Of a DNA stretch of 64,000 bases, positions 34,134 through 43,432 are shown one piece after another. The DNA comes from Saprospiraceae bacterium (GTDB lineage: Bacteria; Bacteroidota; Bacteroidia; Chitinophagales; Saprospiraceae), in assembly GCA_020629035.1 (NCBI GenBank), contig JAHDEC010000007.1:1-64000 (forward strand), written 5' to 3'. The translations under genes were made by a program, and so were the position numbers. Each line of letters starts with the position of its first letter. The stretch's first letter is position 1. The notes under the pieces are model-generated. The model worked only from the letters and a program-made list of their open reading frames with translations. It was not told where the DNA came from and searched no databases.

Positions 34134-37100
34134 TTAAATCTTAAGCGCTCGTTTCATCCATTGTGCTCCATCAGGTAAAACTATCTGGATATAATAAGGT
34201 CCAGCAGGAAGTTCATGATTCATGGTCATTAAGTAGACTTGCTGCCCCTCTTGTACTGTGACTTTTTGTACAATTTTACCCGATTGATCAATTACATTTA
34301 TCTGTTTACTTGTTTCAATAGCTTCGTAAAAGTCAAATTGTAAACTATTCTCAAAAGGATTAGGATAAATATTAACATTATCTAGACTGGTTGATTTAGC
34401 TCTTGTGGTTAATTTATTTGCACTGTTTTCTCCTAAGGCAATCGTGAATCCAGCATTTGAGGAAACTTGGACAATCACCTCTAATCCACCTCCATTTACG
34501 ATATTCCAATCAAAATCATCTTTATGTATGTGGTTTGCTTCAATAGCTGTTGCCACAGGTGATGTAGTTTCGACGAGATAAAAATCATCGCTTAGATTTA
34601 ACATACTTAATTCATCGGCGGAGAAATAGATTTTTAGTTCGTTTATTTCTGCGTGATCCTGCTCGTAATAATAACTTTTCTGGATTCTATGCACTGTGTT
34701 ATTCCAGTTAGTTTTCGTTAGTTTATTTCCCTTTTGATCGATAGATAAATCTACACAGCCTTCGGATTGCGTTCCTGCCAGTAATTCTCCGGCTATATGT
34801 TGGTCAGCATCTCTGAATACTGCTTGGCTATTTGCTTCTATCGATGATTGTTTATAAAATATATCTTCGCAAATTTGATCACCTTCTGTACCTGTTCCCC
34901 ACTTCATGTTAGGTCTCAAAGTGGATTTTTTACGAATTTTAGTGAGTCCACAACCTCGATTGGAATCTTTGTAATCAATTTGTGTACAGTAGAAACCTGC
35001 ATCTTCTGTTAGGACCACATCATTATTAGACCATTGTTTGTTATCGAAGCAAAATTGAACCATAACATTAGAAGTACCATCCCACTCAAATGAGCGATCA
35101 AATACAAAATCATTCCATCCTGCTTTGGTAGTATAATTACTGGTATGAACGTCGATGATATCCTCCTGAATGAATTGACTTCCAGGGTCTTGAGCTGTAT
35201 TTTGGTCTGTATGTGCTAAAGCTATATTAAAATTATTAAATGGCTTATTGCTGTATTTTTGTTTGATTTCAAGTGACAATGATTGGATGGACATACCAGC
35301 CGTCAGACCTTTAGCTCTTAATTCATCAGCCGTAAAAAGGCATTGTGTTTTTTCATCTTCATAGTATCCTTTAAAAGGAAAATCGATCGTTGGTTTATCA
35401 CCATTTGCCATAACCAATTCACTACTTCCTGAACTAAAACTTGCTCCTACATCATTACTAATTAGACTCATGTCAAGCTGTTCATTAAAGTTGATTCCAT
35501 TATAATTATAGCTCAGTCTTAAGGAAGCTTTTTCTTCACCTTCTACTAATAAATCTTCTGAAATCTCTAGATCAAATGTTTTTTCTGTGTCGCCAGCTGG
35601 AAACACAAAGTTTTTAAGCGGAAGTCCGACATCTGAAGATGAAGCATTTCCATATTCTAAGCGAATTTGAAAAGGAAGGTTAGCGTCAGCAGGTCTGTTA
35701 GATTTTATCGTAACTGGATAATGATATGTGTCATTACATCCATCATTATTGTCTACCAAGTGCTCTTCAAATAAGCTGATAGGTCCAGCTTCTTCAAACC
35801 TGAGACTAAAGCTTTGATTTAAGTGAGCCTCGTAGATTCCTCTTCCAAAAGTTGCCGCTATGATCGATTTTCTATGTGGATGAAAGGATAATTTATCTAC
35901 CCTAACATTGGCCATACCCTGATTAACTAAAGTCCAATTAGTTTGACTTCCGTTCGGGTTTTCTGTCTCAAAAACACCAATTTCCGTGGCTATAAATACC
36001 TTATCATTCTGCTCTTTAATGAGTAAAACATCACGCACAGGAACATCCGGTAAATTACCTTCTATATTTTCCCAATCAACCCCAAAGTTTTTAGTTTCAT
36101 ACAAGCTAATAACCCCGAAGTTAGATACCGCCACGATTAAACGATTTTGATCTGTAGGGTCTTCTTCGATATCAGCAATCACGTGTCCATCCGGTAAGTC
36201 AAGCATCGATAAACCTGTTCGATTAGTTCCAATAAAGGCAAACTCCATACGCTGTACCTCTCCGTTTTCTGTCCCTATATACAGTCTATCTTCATTATGG
36301 ATAGAGCTTTTCAATGCCGTTACCTGTTGATTAAATATGTTATTCACTATTACCTCATCAGCATGAACTCCAAGTTGGGCTGGATTATTCCATCTAAATA
36401 TTTTTCCCTTATCATGAGCAGCATAAAGAACTTTCCTAGTTTGATCGTAGGTTGTAGGGTTTATAAATAGTCCTTTATTATTAAATGATCTATAATAGAA
36501 TTGCTCTCCCCCATTGTTACTCACATAATATTGATTCTTGATATATGATGTCAATTGGATATCTGGGTTAAGCTGATCGATGTAGGTCCTTCCTCCATCT
36601 CCGCCCGTGATTTCTTCGGCCTCAACTAAATCGAAATTTTCAATTCTTTGAGTCCCATTATCTTGTGTTCCTAGGTGAATTGCATCTTTCGTTGGATGTC
36701 CCACAACATCATAGCATTGTGTGACATTTAGTTGGTTGTTTTTTTCTACAAACTGCCTGCTATCCGAGAAAACATCGGTACAGAGATACACTCCACCATC
36801 ATTGGCTACGATAATATCTTGATCAGTAGTAAAAGCAAAAGCATGTTGATCGGCATGAACTTTAGGTAAAACACCTGTGCCTGACCAGTTACTTATTTGC
36901 TCCCAAGCACTTCCTCCATTTTTTGAAATATACAGATCAATACCTCCTACGATAATATGATTAGCATTTGCTGGACTTACCGCAATACTTAAGTTATACC
37001 ATGCTTGATTTCCAGCGAAATCCTTGTTAGTTCCAAGATCTGTTAGCGGTAAAGAAGTCCATGTTGCGCCTTTATTAGTTGACTTTAATACGGCTCTGAG

Positions 37101-38042
37101 TCCATCATTAGTGGCGTCTTGAGCTAACGCATAAATAAAGTTTTGATTGTCGTCACTAACAGCAATCTCTAGCCGCTGATAATTGGTGATAACACTGCCT
37201 ATGTTTAATGAAGTCCAACTTGCTCCTTCATTGGTCGATTTATAAATATCTCCCTGCTCATGCAAACCCATCGTCGCGTAGATTGTACCATCTTTTAGGC
37301 GGATAATTTTATTAGCCGAATTAACACTAGCGCCTTTTCCTGTTCCAAGTACTTTTGACCATGTTACTCCACGGTCTGTTGATCGTTGGATACCTTGATC
37401 TAAGGTACTGATAAGGATATGTTGGTTGTCTAAATGGATAACGTCTTGAATGTATCTGAAATCAGGTGATAAGGTGCTTGGGTTTCTGTGCCAAGTTCTG
37501 CCTCTATCAATTGACTGATATAAACCGGCACCAGGAAATGCATCATGCTCGAAATAGCCTTCACCTGTACCGAAGCTTAAATGATCTGAATTTTCTGGAT
37601 TTTGTCCAATAGCGCAAACAGAAAGGGATGAAAAGAAATCATCTGTAGGCTCCCAACTTGCATTGACACTATAAATATCTTCACAACTCCATAAACCACC
37701 AGAGGCAGATCCTAACCAAACTTTATGATTCCCACTAGCTTGTTTATCTACTAGTATTTCTCTAATTCTCCCAGCTACATCATTGGGACCTACATTTGTC
37801 CAAAACAGGGATTGTTTAGTGGCTGATTTTCTAGCCTCATTAGAAATATCAATTAAGTGTGACTTATCTATTTTTTGAGTGCTTGGATTCTTTGAGTAAA
37901 GCCATTCTTGATAACCAGCATCCGCAATTCTTGTAATTTTCTTTGGCTTCTTAAAATCAAAAGAAGGAAGGATGTGTTTATGTTGGAAACAAAGAACACA
38001 TAGAATAATCAACGACAGAACAAGTACCCTTTTAGCTTTCAT
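34134..38042 (-). CDS. Large T9SS-secreted protein with BNR/VPS10-like repeats
   Basis: Exported protein of about 1302 residues, started at MKAKRVLVLSL, which begins the signal peptide; seven more codons are open upstream. Residues ~75-740 form a sortilin/VPS10-like propeller with Asp-box repeats (SIDRGRTW, STDRGVTW, STNEGASW, STNKGATW, SKNGGSAW). A Calx-beta-like domain follows (about 755-860), then a region with Cys, and a C-terminal type A sorting domain (NVNIYPNPFENSLQF ... ALKI). Such cargo is exported by T9SS and anchored or released at the cell surface. Binding partner unknown. Confidence 0.88.
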   Translation of the reverse strand: MKAKRVLVLSLIILCVLCFQHKHILPSFDFKKPKKITRIADAGYQEWLYSKNPSTQKIDKSHLIDISNEARKSATKQSLFWTNVGPNDVAGRIREILVDKQASGNHKVWLGSASGGLWSCEDIYSVNASWEPTDDFFSSLSVCAIGQNPENSDHLSFGTGEGYFEHDAFPGAGLYQSIDRGRTWHRNPSTLSPDFRYIQDVIHLDNQHILISTLDQGIQRSTDRGVTWSKVLGTGKGASVNSANKIIRLKDGTIYATMGLHEQGDIYKSTNEGASWTSLNIGSVITNYQRLEIAVSDDNQNFIYALAQDATNDGLRAVLKSTNKGATWTSLPLTDLGTNKDFAGNQAWYNLSIAVSPANANHIIVGGIDLYISKNGGSAWEQISNWSGTGVLPKVHADQHAFAFTTDQDIIVANDGGVYLCTDVFSDSRQFVEKNNQLNVTQCYDVVGHPTKDAIHLGTQDNGTQRIENFDLVEAEEITGGDGGRTYIDQLNPDIQLTSYIKNQYYVSNNGGEQFYYRSFNNKGLFINPTTYDQTRKVLYAAHDKGKIFRWNNPAQLGVHADEVIVNNIFNQQVTALKSSIHNEDRLYIGTENGEVQRMEFAFIGTNRTGLSMLDLPDGHVIADIEEDPTDQNRLIVAVSNFGVISLYETKNFGVDWENIEGNLPDVPVRDVLLIKEQNDKVFIATEIGVFETENPNGSQTNWTLVNQGMANVRVDKLSFHPHRKSIIAATFGRGIYEAHLNQSFSLRFEEAGPISLFEEHLVDNNDGCNDTYHYPVTIKSNRPADANLPFQIRLEYGNASSSDVGLPLKNFVFPAGDTEKTFDLEISEDLLVEGEEKASLRLSYNYNGINFNEQLDMSLISNDVGASFSSGSSELVMANGDKPTIDFPFKGYYEDEKTQCLFTADELRAKGLTAGMSIQSLSLEIKQKYSNKPFNNFNIALAHTDQNTAQDPGSQFIQEDIIDVHTSNYTTKAGWNDFVFDRSFEWDGTSNVMVQFCFDNKQWSNNDVVLTEDAGFYCTQIDYKDSNRGCGLTKIRKKSTLRPNMKWGTGTEGDQICEDIFYKQSSIEANSQAVFRDADQHIAGELLAGTQSEGCVDLSIDQKGNKLTKTNWNNTVHRIQKSYYYEQDHAEINELKIYFSADELSMLNLSDDFYLVETTSPVATAIEANHIHKDDFDWNIVNGGGLEVIVQVSSNAGFTIALGENSANKLTTRAKSTSLDNVNIYPNPFENSLQFDFYEAIETSKQINVIDQSGKIVQKVTVQEGQQVYLMTMNHELPAGPYYIQIVLPDGAQWMKRALKI

Positions 38043-38210
38043 GATTTCACGTTTTAAAAACATAATAATTCAGTAAACTAAAACAAAATACATGCCACAT
38101 ATTATAATTATTTATCATATGTATCTATTTGATAAATAAATTTATATAGTTTATGAATTTTACTAATGTGATATTAATATTAAATTATGATTAATTCATT
38201 AAGATTAATT

Positions 38211-38218
38211 TATCTTTG
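38211..38218 (+). promoter_or_regulatory. Candidate -7 box for the 38242 receptor
   Basis: TATCTTTG fits TAnnTTTG, 24 nt before the chosen ATG, which supports starting the gene at 38242 rather than at the in-frame TTG at 38221. No clear -33 element. Confidence 0.48.
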
Positions 38219-38241
38219 ATTTGTCGTTAAGAATATTGAAT

Positions 38242-40464
38242 ATGAGCTTACAACGTATTTTATTTATATGTATGTGTTTACTGCCTATATATCTGGGTGC
38301 TCAGAATATAAGTGGAACCATAACCGATATTACAGGTTTACCCCTAATTAATGCAAATGTTATTTGGGTAGGTACTGGCCAAGGCGTTAGTACAAATGTG
38401 GATGGTTATTTCGAAATCGAGGATATCAATCCAGCCGATAGACGTTTGGCTTTCTCTTACATCGGATTTAAATCAGATACCATTAACGTTGGCGATATAA
38501 CGAATTGGCAGCTGCAGATGATTGAGGATTATACCCTAGTTGAGGTGGATATCACTGCAAAAAAACAAGCAACCGGATTTTTAAACGAGGCAGCAAAAAT
38601 TGAAACCATTGGTACGCGAGAATTAGAACGGGCTGCATGCTGTAGTCTTGCAGGTTGTTTTAATACGGAAGCGAGCGTAGAATCAAGAACCACCAATGTG
38701 GTGAATAATGCCAAAGAACTCCAATTGCTGGGTGTTTCAGGAGTTTATAACCAAGTATTAATAGATGGCTTACCACTTGTACAGGGAGCATCCTATTCTT
38801 ATATAACAGGTAGTGTACCTGGCCCTATGATTCAACAAATATTTATAGCTAAGGGAGCAAACTCAGTACTTCAGGGCTTTGAGAGTGTTAGCGGGCAGAT
38901 AAATATTATTCCTAAAAAAACAGAGGAGACACCTATGTTGTTTCTAAATGGTTTTGCTAATTCGTTTGGCGAAACCAACCTTAATGTGAATTACAAAGCT
39001 CAAAAAAACAACTGGTCAAATTATGCCGTTGCACACTTAGCAACTCCATCAATAAATCGAGACATAAATGATGATGACTTTATGGACTTTCCACGAACTA
39101 CTCGTTTTATGTTCTATGATAAATGGAATTATTTGCATCCAGCACAAAAGTTCCAAACAGAAATTGCAGCTCGTTATTGGAACGAAGAACGTATCGGTGG
39201 TCAAGTGGATTTTAATAAAGCGACAGATAAAGGGACCCAAAACAGTTATGGTCAGACCGTGGATATTAACCACCTAGATATGTATTCTAGAAATGAGTTT
39301 GTGTTAACCGAAGATTTATCCCTTCACGCGGAATTTAGTGGTTTTGTTCATGATCAGCAAAGCTTTTTTGGATTGACGGAGTATAATGCAGATCAGCTTA
39401 ATGCCTATGCAAATGTGTTTACTGATTGGTTTTTCGCGGCAAATGACCATAATCTAAAAACTGGAGTGAGTCTTAGATACAACCAGTTAGATGAACTAAT
39501 AAACACCAATGGATCAAGAAACTTTGACGGATTATACGAGTTAAACTATGTAGTTCCTGGTGTGTTCAGTGAAGCGAGTTGGAAGCTTAATAAGTGGACA
39601 GTAAATACAGGTCTGAGAGCAGATTACTTTGGTGATGAAGGCTTAAAATTTACTCCAAGATTCTTGCTTAGGTATGCGGTCACAGATCAACTAGATTTTA
39701 GAGCTTCTGCTGGTAAAGCATATCGAATAGCTACTCCTTTTGCTGAGCGAACCAATATTTTAGCAAGCGCTAGAGACGTATTAATACCAGAAGCCTTTCA
39801 GTTAGAAGAAGCAATCAATACCGGAGCCAATGTATTGTACCGCTATTTTATCAATGATATTGCAGGAAGTCTTACAGCAGATTTCTACCACACCAATTTC
39901 CAAAATCAGATTTTCCCTGATTATGAATTTGATCCAAATGCTATTTTATTAACCAATTATCGAGGCACAAGTATTTCTAACACTTTTCAAATCGAAAACA
40001 AGTGGACCTTTACCGAGCAAATAGAACTCAAGTATGCTTATAATTTTCAGGATGTTTATCACATAATAGAAGATGAAAGACAGACTTTGCCATTTACTGC
40101 AAGGCATCGTTTTATGGTTAACAGTTCATATACAAGCATCAATGAAGCATGGCAGTTAGATGCTACTTATAGATGGGTTGGAGAAAGGCCTTTACCATCG
40201 ACGATTAATTTCCCAAGCCAATACCAACGAGAGGCTTTTTCCGAACCCTTTGGAGTTCTTGATTTCCAGTTGACTAAACGATGGGAGAAATTTCAAGTCT
40301 ATTTTGGTGTTGAAAACATTTTTGATTTCAGGCAGAATGACCCGATTTTAGCTGCTGATGATCCATTCGGTCCTTACTTTGACACAGCTTTTAATTGGGG
40401 TCCAACTAGAGGAAGGGAGTTTTATGTAGGATTTAGATATTCTTACAATAAGGATAAAAAATAA
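38242..40464 (+). CDS. TonB-dependent receptor with cysteine cluster
   Basis: Outer-membrane receptor of 740 residues: signal peptide (ending YLGAQ), carboxypeptidase-regulatory-like domain (about 22-110), plug and 22-strand barrel ending in an aromatic strand (FYVGFRYSY). The plug opens with ELERAACCSLAGCFNTEASVE near residue 130, with three Cys. Receptors with an ACC(N/S)L motif at this place often accompany metal-handling genes in Bacteroidota, so a metal or metal-chelate ligand is possible (inference). The plug continues QVLIDGLPLVQG and GFESVSGQINI. It is a single gene with no lipoprotein partner. Confidence 0.88.
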   Translation: MSLQRILFICMCLLPIYLGAQNISGTITDITGLPLINANVIWVGTGQGVSTNVDGYFEIEDINPADRRLAFSYIGFKSDTINVGDITNWQLQMIEDYTLVEVDITAKKQATGFLNEAAKIETIGTRELERAACCSLAGCFNTEASVESRTTNVVNNAKELQLLGVSGVYNQVLIDGLPLVQGASYSYITGSVPGPMIQQIFIAKGANSVLQGFESVSGQINIIPKKTEETPMLFLNGFANSFGETNLNVNYKAQKNNWSNYAVAHLATPSINRDINDDDFMDFPRTTRFMFYDKWNYLHPAQKFQTEIAARYWNEERIGGQVDFNKATDKGTQNSYGQTVDINHLDMYSRNEFVLTEDLSLHAEFSGFVHDQQSFFGLTEYNADQLNAYANVFTDWFFAANDHNLKTGVSLRYNQLDELINTNGSRNFDGLYELNYVVPGVFSEASWKLNKWTVNTGLRADYFGDEGLKFTPRFLLRYAVTDQLDFRASAGKAYRIATPFAERTNILASARDVLIPEAFQLEEAINTGANVLYRYFINDIAGSLTADFYHTNFQNQIFPDYEFDPNAILLTNYRGTSISNTFQIENKWTFTEQIELKYAYNFQDVYHIIEDERQTLPFTARHRFMVNSSYTSINEAWQLDATYRWVGERPLPSTINFPSQYQREAFSEPFGVLDFQLTKRWEKFQVYFGVENIFDFRQNDPILAADDPFGPYFDTAFNWGPTRGREFYVGFRYSYNKDKK

Positions 40465-40496
40465 AGCGCAGCGAAACATCGAATGCGCTTTATTAT
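40463..40496. terminator. Terminator between convergent genes
   Basis: AAAGCGCA pairs with TGCGCTTT across a 13-nt loop, with inner GCGA/TCG-like pairing; T-rich sequence follows on the plus strand. It starts in the stop codon of the receptor gene and precedes the end of the convergent TPR gene. Confidence 0.55.
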
Positions 40497-40513
40497 ACTG
40501 ATATGCTTTATTT

Positions 40514-41497
40514 TTAACGACCTGTTATTTCGAACACTATAGTTCCACAGATCGGTTTTGTTCCCATTCTTTCGAACCAAAATTCTTTAGCTTTTCGTAT
40601 GGCTAAGTTTTGTAAACTTTGCGTTTCTATACTAGATTCTGCTGCATTTAATTCAGCCGACTCTACTCTACCTGCTTTCGAAACACAGATATCAACGGCT
40701 ACATCGCCAGTTTGATCAGACAAGATTAGGATATTGGGCTTGTCCATGATTTTACGAGACCCAAGACCGTTTTTAATAACGAGTTGTAAATCTTCATCTA
40801 TTTCAATTCTGGTTTCTGTATTGTCAACAACTACTTCATCCTTTACTTCTTCTTCGCTGTCTTCGATTAATACTTCATCTTCACTATCGATGATATCGAT
40901 CTCCGTGTTGTTCTTCTGTTTAGGCGTTTTTGGTTTTTTACCAGACTTAGGTGCTTTAACAACATCGCTTCCATTAGAAGATGCATTGCAGTATTTCCGT
41001 TCCCACGAACCAGCTTTTGTGGAACCTAAGGATTTGGCTTTTTTAGCTACTTTACACGCTTCACTGGCTCTATCGGTTTCGTAAAATGACTGAGCTAGTG
41101 CTTCCGCAACTAACAAATCCGAACTTTTATAAGTATAACTCAAATCTAGCGAACCCGCTGCCGCTTTAAAGTTTCCTAATTCGTAATCAGATAAACCAAG
41201 TATTCTAATGGCTTCTTGTGAAATACCTGTATGCTTTATTGATTGTGTTATGTCATCTTTAGCTCCTTGGTAATTCCCTACCATATATTTAGATGATGCA
41301 CGTTTAACTAAGGCATCTTCATAAGACGGATCTTTGCTTACAATGCTGGAATATTGGTCAATGGCTTCATGGTATCTTTCCGTTTGGAAAAGATATTCTG
41401 CTTTTACATAAATAAAACCAACTTCATCCTCTACTGGTTGAGCGAAAATAAAACTTGATCCAAAGCATAAAATAAAAAGTGCGGTTAATCTTAACAT
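40514..41497 (-). CDS. TPR protein with TonB-C-like C-terminal domain
   Basis: Exported protein of 327 residues. A signal peptide (1-19, ending IFAQ) is followed by TPR-type helices (about 25-165), a basic/Pro-rich stretch (GKKPKTPKQK), a strongly acidic linker (DSEDEVLIEDSEEEVKDE, about 205-222) and a C-terminal domain (about 235-325) resembling the TonB/energy-transducer C-terminal fold: VDICVSKAGRVESAEL, NLAIRKAKEFWFE, GTIVFEI. There is no TM anchor other than the signal peptide. Role unknown; a periplasmic adapter is plausible. Confidence 0.75.
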   Translation of the reverse strand: MLRLTALFILCFGSSFIFAQPVEDEVGFIYVKAEYLFQTERYHEAIDQYSSIVSKDPSYEDALVKRASSKYMVGNYQGAKDDITQSIKHTGISQEAIRILGLSDYELGNFKAAAGSLDLSYTYKSSDLLVAEALAQSFYETDRASEACKVAKKAKSLGSTKAGSWERKYCNASSNGSDVVKAPKSGKKPKTPKQKNNTEIDIIDSEDEVLIEDSEEEVKDEVVVDNTETRIEIDEDLQLVIKNGLGSRKIMDKPNILILSDQTGDVAVDICVSKAGRVESAELNAAESSIETQSLQNLAIRKAKEFWFERMGTKPICGTIVFEITGR

Positions 41498-41691
41498 ATC
41501 ATCCTAATTTATTTCAAAACATTATAAACATTATAAAAATTTTATCCTCTCATGATTTAAAACAACTTTAACGAACTAAAATCATATGACATATTTTTAT
41601 AATATATAACTAGTTGATAACAAAAATGAATCCAAAAAGTGCGAAAATGACACTTAAGCAATAAAAAATTTAAATCAAGCATAATCTATAG

Positions 41692-41699
41692 TACCTTTG
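41692..41699 (+). promoter_or_regulatory. Candidate -7 box for the thiolase gene
   Basis: TACCTTTG followed by CA, the common Bacteroidota TAnnTTTG(CA) form. It lies 16 nt before the ATG at 41715, giving a leader under 10 nt, and supports that start over the upstream in-frame TTG at 41697. Confidence 0.5.
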
Positions 41700-41714
41700 C
41701 ACCAAAATATAATT

Positions 41715-42896
41715 ATGACTAAAGTAGTATATATCGTTTCTGCACAACGAACTCCTATGGGGAGTTTTGGTGGTGCGCTAAGTAAACTCAGTGCTGTTGA
41801 TTTAGGCGCAATCGCTATTGAAGCAGCATTGAACAAAGCCAATGTAAAAGGTGATCAGGTAGATGAAGTTTATTTCGGCAATGTTTTATCTGCTAATTTA
41901 GGTCAGGCACCAGCAAGACAAGCTGCTATAAAAGCAGGTATCAATCTAAGCACTCCTTGTACAACTATTAACAAAGTATGTTCATCAGGAATGAAATCTA
42001 TCATGATTGGCGCACAAACTATTATGTTAGGTCTTAATGAAATAGTCGTAACTGGAGGTATGGAGAGCATGACTAATGCGCCTTACTATCTACCTAAGCA
42101 AAGATGGGGAAGTAAATATGGGAACCAAGAAATTGTGGATGGACTTGCTTACGATGGATTAACTGATGCTTATGATAAGCAGTCAATGGGAATCTTTGCA
42201 GATGCTACCGCTAGTAAATACGGAATTAGTCGTGAAGACCAAGATGCTTACACAGTTCAGTCCTATGAGCGAGCAACATCAGCTACTGAATCTGGTAAAT
42301 TTGCCAATGAAATTGCACCGGTAAGCATTCCACAACGAAAAGGTGATCCAATAATCATGACAGAAGATGAAGAATTTAGAAAGGTGAAATTTGATAAAAT
42401 CCCTCAGCTAAGACCCGCATTTACAAAGGATGGAACTGTAACAGCCGCAAGTTCATCCACCATAAATGATGGAGCCTCAGCCCTTATTTTGGCAAGTGAA
42501 GAAGCAGTAAAAAAATATGGATTAAAACCCATCGCAAAAATAAAGTCATTTGCAGACGCTGCCCATGAACCACAGTGGTTCACTACCGCACCTTCTAAAG
42601 CGGCTCCAAAGGCTATGGCTACTGCTGGTTTGAATGCTCAAGACATTGATTTATACGAAGTTAATGAAGCATTTGCCGTCGTTCCATTAAGCTTTATGAA
42701 AGACCTAAATACACCTGTGGACAAAGTAAATGTACATGGAGGGGCCGTGAGCTTAGGTCACCCATTAGGTGCTTCGGGAGCACGAATTGTGACGACCTTA
42801 GTACATGCGCTCCACACCAACGAAAAGCAAATAGGTTGCGCCACCCTATGCAATGGAGGAGGTGGTGCTTCGGCTTTAGTGATTGAGGGTGTATAA
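41715..42896 (+). CDS. Acetyl-CoA acetyltransferase (thiolase)
   Basis: Cytoplasmic thiolase of 393 residues that condenses or cleaves acetoacetyl-CoA. Nucleophile Cys89 is in INKVCSSGMKS; the other catalytic residues are in NEAF near 340, GGAVSLGHPLGASGARI near 350 (His) and CNGGGGASALVIE at the C-terminus (Cys). The length and motifs fit the biosynthetic AtoB/PhaA group, but which direction it runs cannot be decided. It is a single gene; DUF2853 follows with its own promoter. Confidence 0.94.
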   Translation: MTKVVYIVSAQRTPMGSFGGALSKLSAVDLGAIAIEAALNKANVKGDQVDEVYFGNVLSANLGQAPARQAAIKAGINLSTPCTTINKVCSSGMKSIMIGAQTIMLGLNEIVVTGGMESMTNAPYYLPKQRWGSKYGNQEIVDGLAYDGLTDAYDKQSMGIFADATASKYGISREDQDAYTVQSYERATSATESGKFANEIAPVSIPQRKGDPIIMTEDEEFRKVKFDKIPQLRPAFTKDGTVTAASSSTINDGASALILASEEAVKKYGLKPIAKIKSFADAAHEPQWFTTAPSKAAPKAMATAGLNAQDIDLYEVNEAFAVVPLSFMKDLNTPVDKVNVHGGAVSLGHPLGASGARIVTTLVHALHTNEKQIGCATLCNGGGGASALVIEGV

Positions 42897-42923
42897 TTAA
42901 CATATGATTATATCTTTTTATAT

Positions 42924-42931
42924 TATATTTG
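42924..42931 (+). promoter_or_regulatory. Candidate -7 box for the DUF2853 gene
   Basis: TATATTTG followed by CA fits TAnnTTTG and sits 40 nt before the ATG at 42971, giving a leader of about 33 nt. It overlaps the start of the longer open frame at 42929, which argues against that longer start. Confidence 0.5.
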
Positions 42932-42970
42932 CAGGCGAAATCTATTAATCACCAAATAATATTATCTGAT

Positions 42971-43309
42971 ATGAGCAAATTCGATGAATGCGTTGCGAAA
43001 TACGAAGCAGAATTCAAAAAATTAAAAGTATCGTACGATGCTGATTTATTAAGAAAAGTAGCTAAAGGTTGCGGACCATCTATCTACAATGCTGATGCAT
43101 CAAAAGTTTCTTCTGCAGATGCTGAAGAATTAGACAGAGTTAAAAAAAGCTTTCTTATCAAAAAATTAGGATTAAAAGACGGTCCTAAATTAGATGAGGC
43201 CATTAAAGAAGTTGTTGATACTTTTGGATCAAGCAATAGAAATAAATTCAGAGCAATGTTTTACTACATGTTAGCTGTGAAGTTCAAAAAGCAAGGAATT
43301 TATAAATAA
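42971..43309 (+). CDS. DUF2853 family protein
   Basis: Cytoplasmic helical protein of 112 residues. The start at MSKFDECVAKYE matches the family N-terminus; the 14 upstream codons have no similar character and overlap a promoter box. Family marks are ADLLRKVAKGCGPSIYNADAS, VKKSFLIKKLGL and a C-terminal FRAMFYYMLAVKF. DUF2853 proteins are widespread in Bacteroidota and Proteobacteria, with known fold but no assigned role. Highly charged, probably abundant; it is a single gene closed by a strong terminator. Confidence 0.88.
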   Translation: MSKFDECVAKYEAEFKKLKVSYDADLLRKVAKGCGPSIYNADASKVSSADAEELDRVKKSFLIKKLGLKDGPKLDEAIKEVVDTFGSSNRNKFRAMFYYMLAVKFKKQGIYK

Positions 43310-43333
43310 ATTCAAATTGAACGAAAAATATTA

Positions 43334-43359
43334 AGGCAACCATCTGGTTGCCTTTTTTT
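43334..43359 (+). terminator. Intrinsic terminator of the DUF2853 gene
   Basis: AGGCAACC pairs with GGTTGCCT around a 4-nt loop (ATCT), followed by seven T, 25 nt after the stop codon. Confidence 0.92.
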
Positions 43360-43432
43360 ATGCCCCAATGCTAAATCAGTGCTGCCAATTTGTCACAAAT
43401 AACGTACTTTTATAGACCAATTTAGATTTGAG

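Noticed and set aside
43423-43430. TAGATTTG as promoter of miaB
   Set aside because: It lies 3 nt before the ATG, so the predicted transcript start falls after the start codon.
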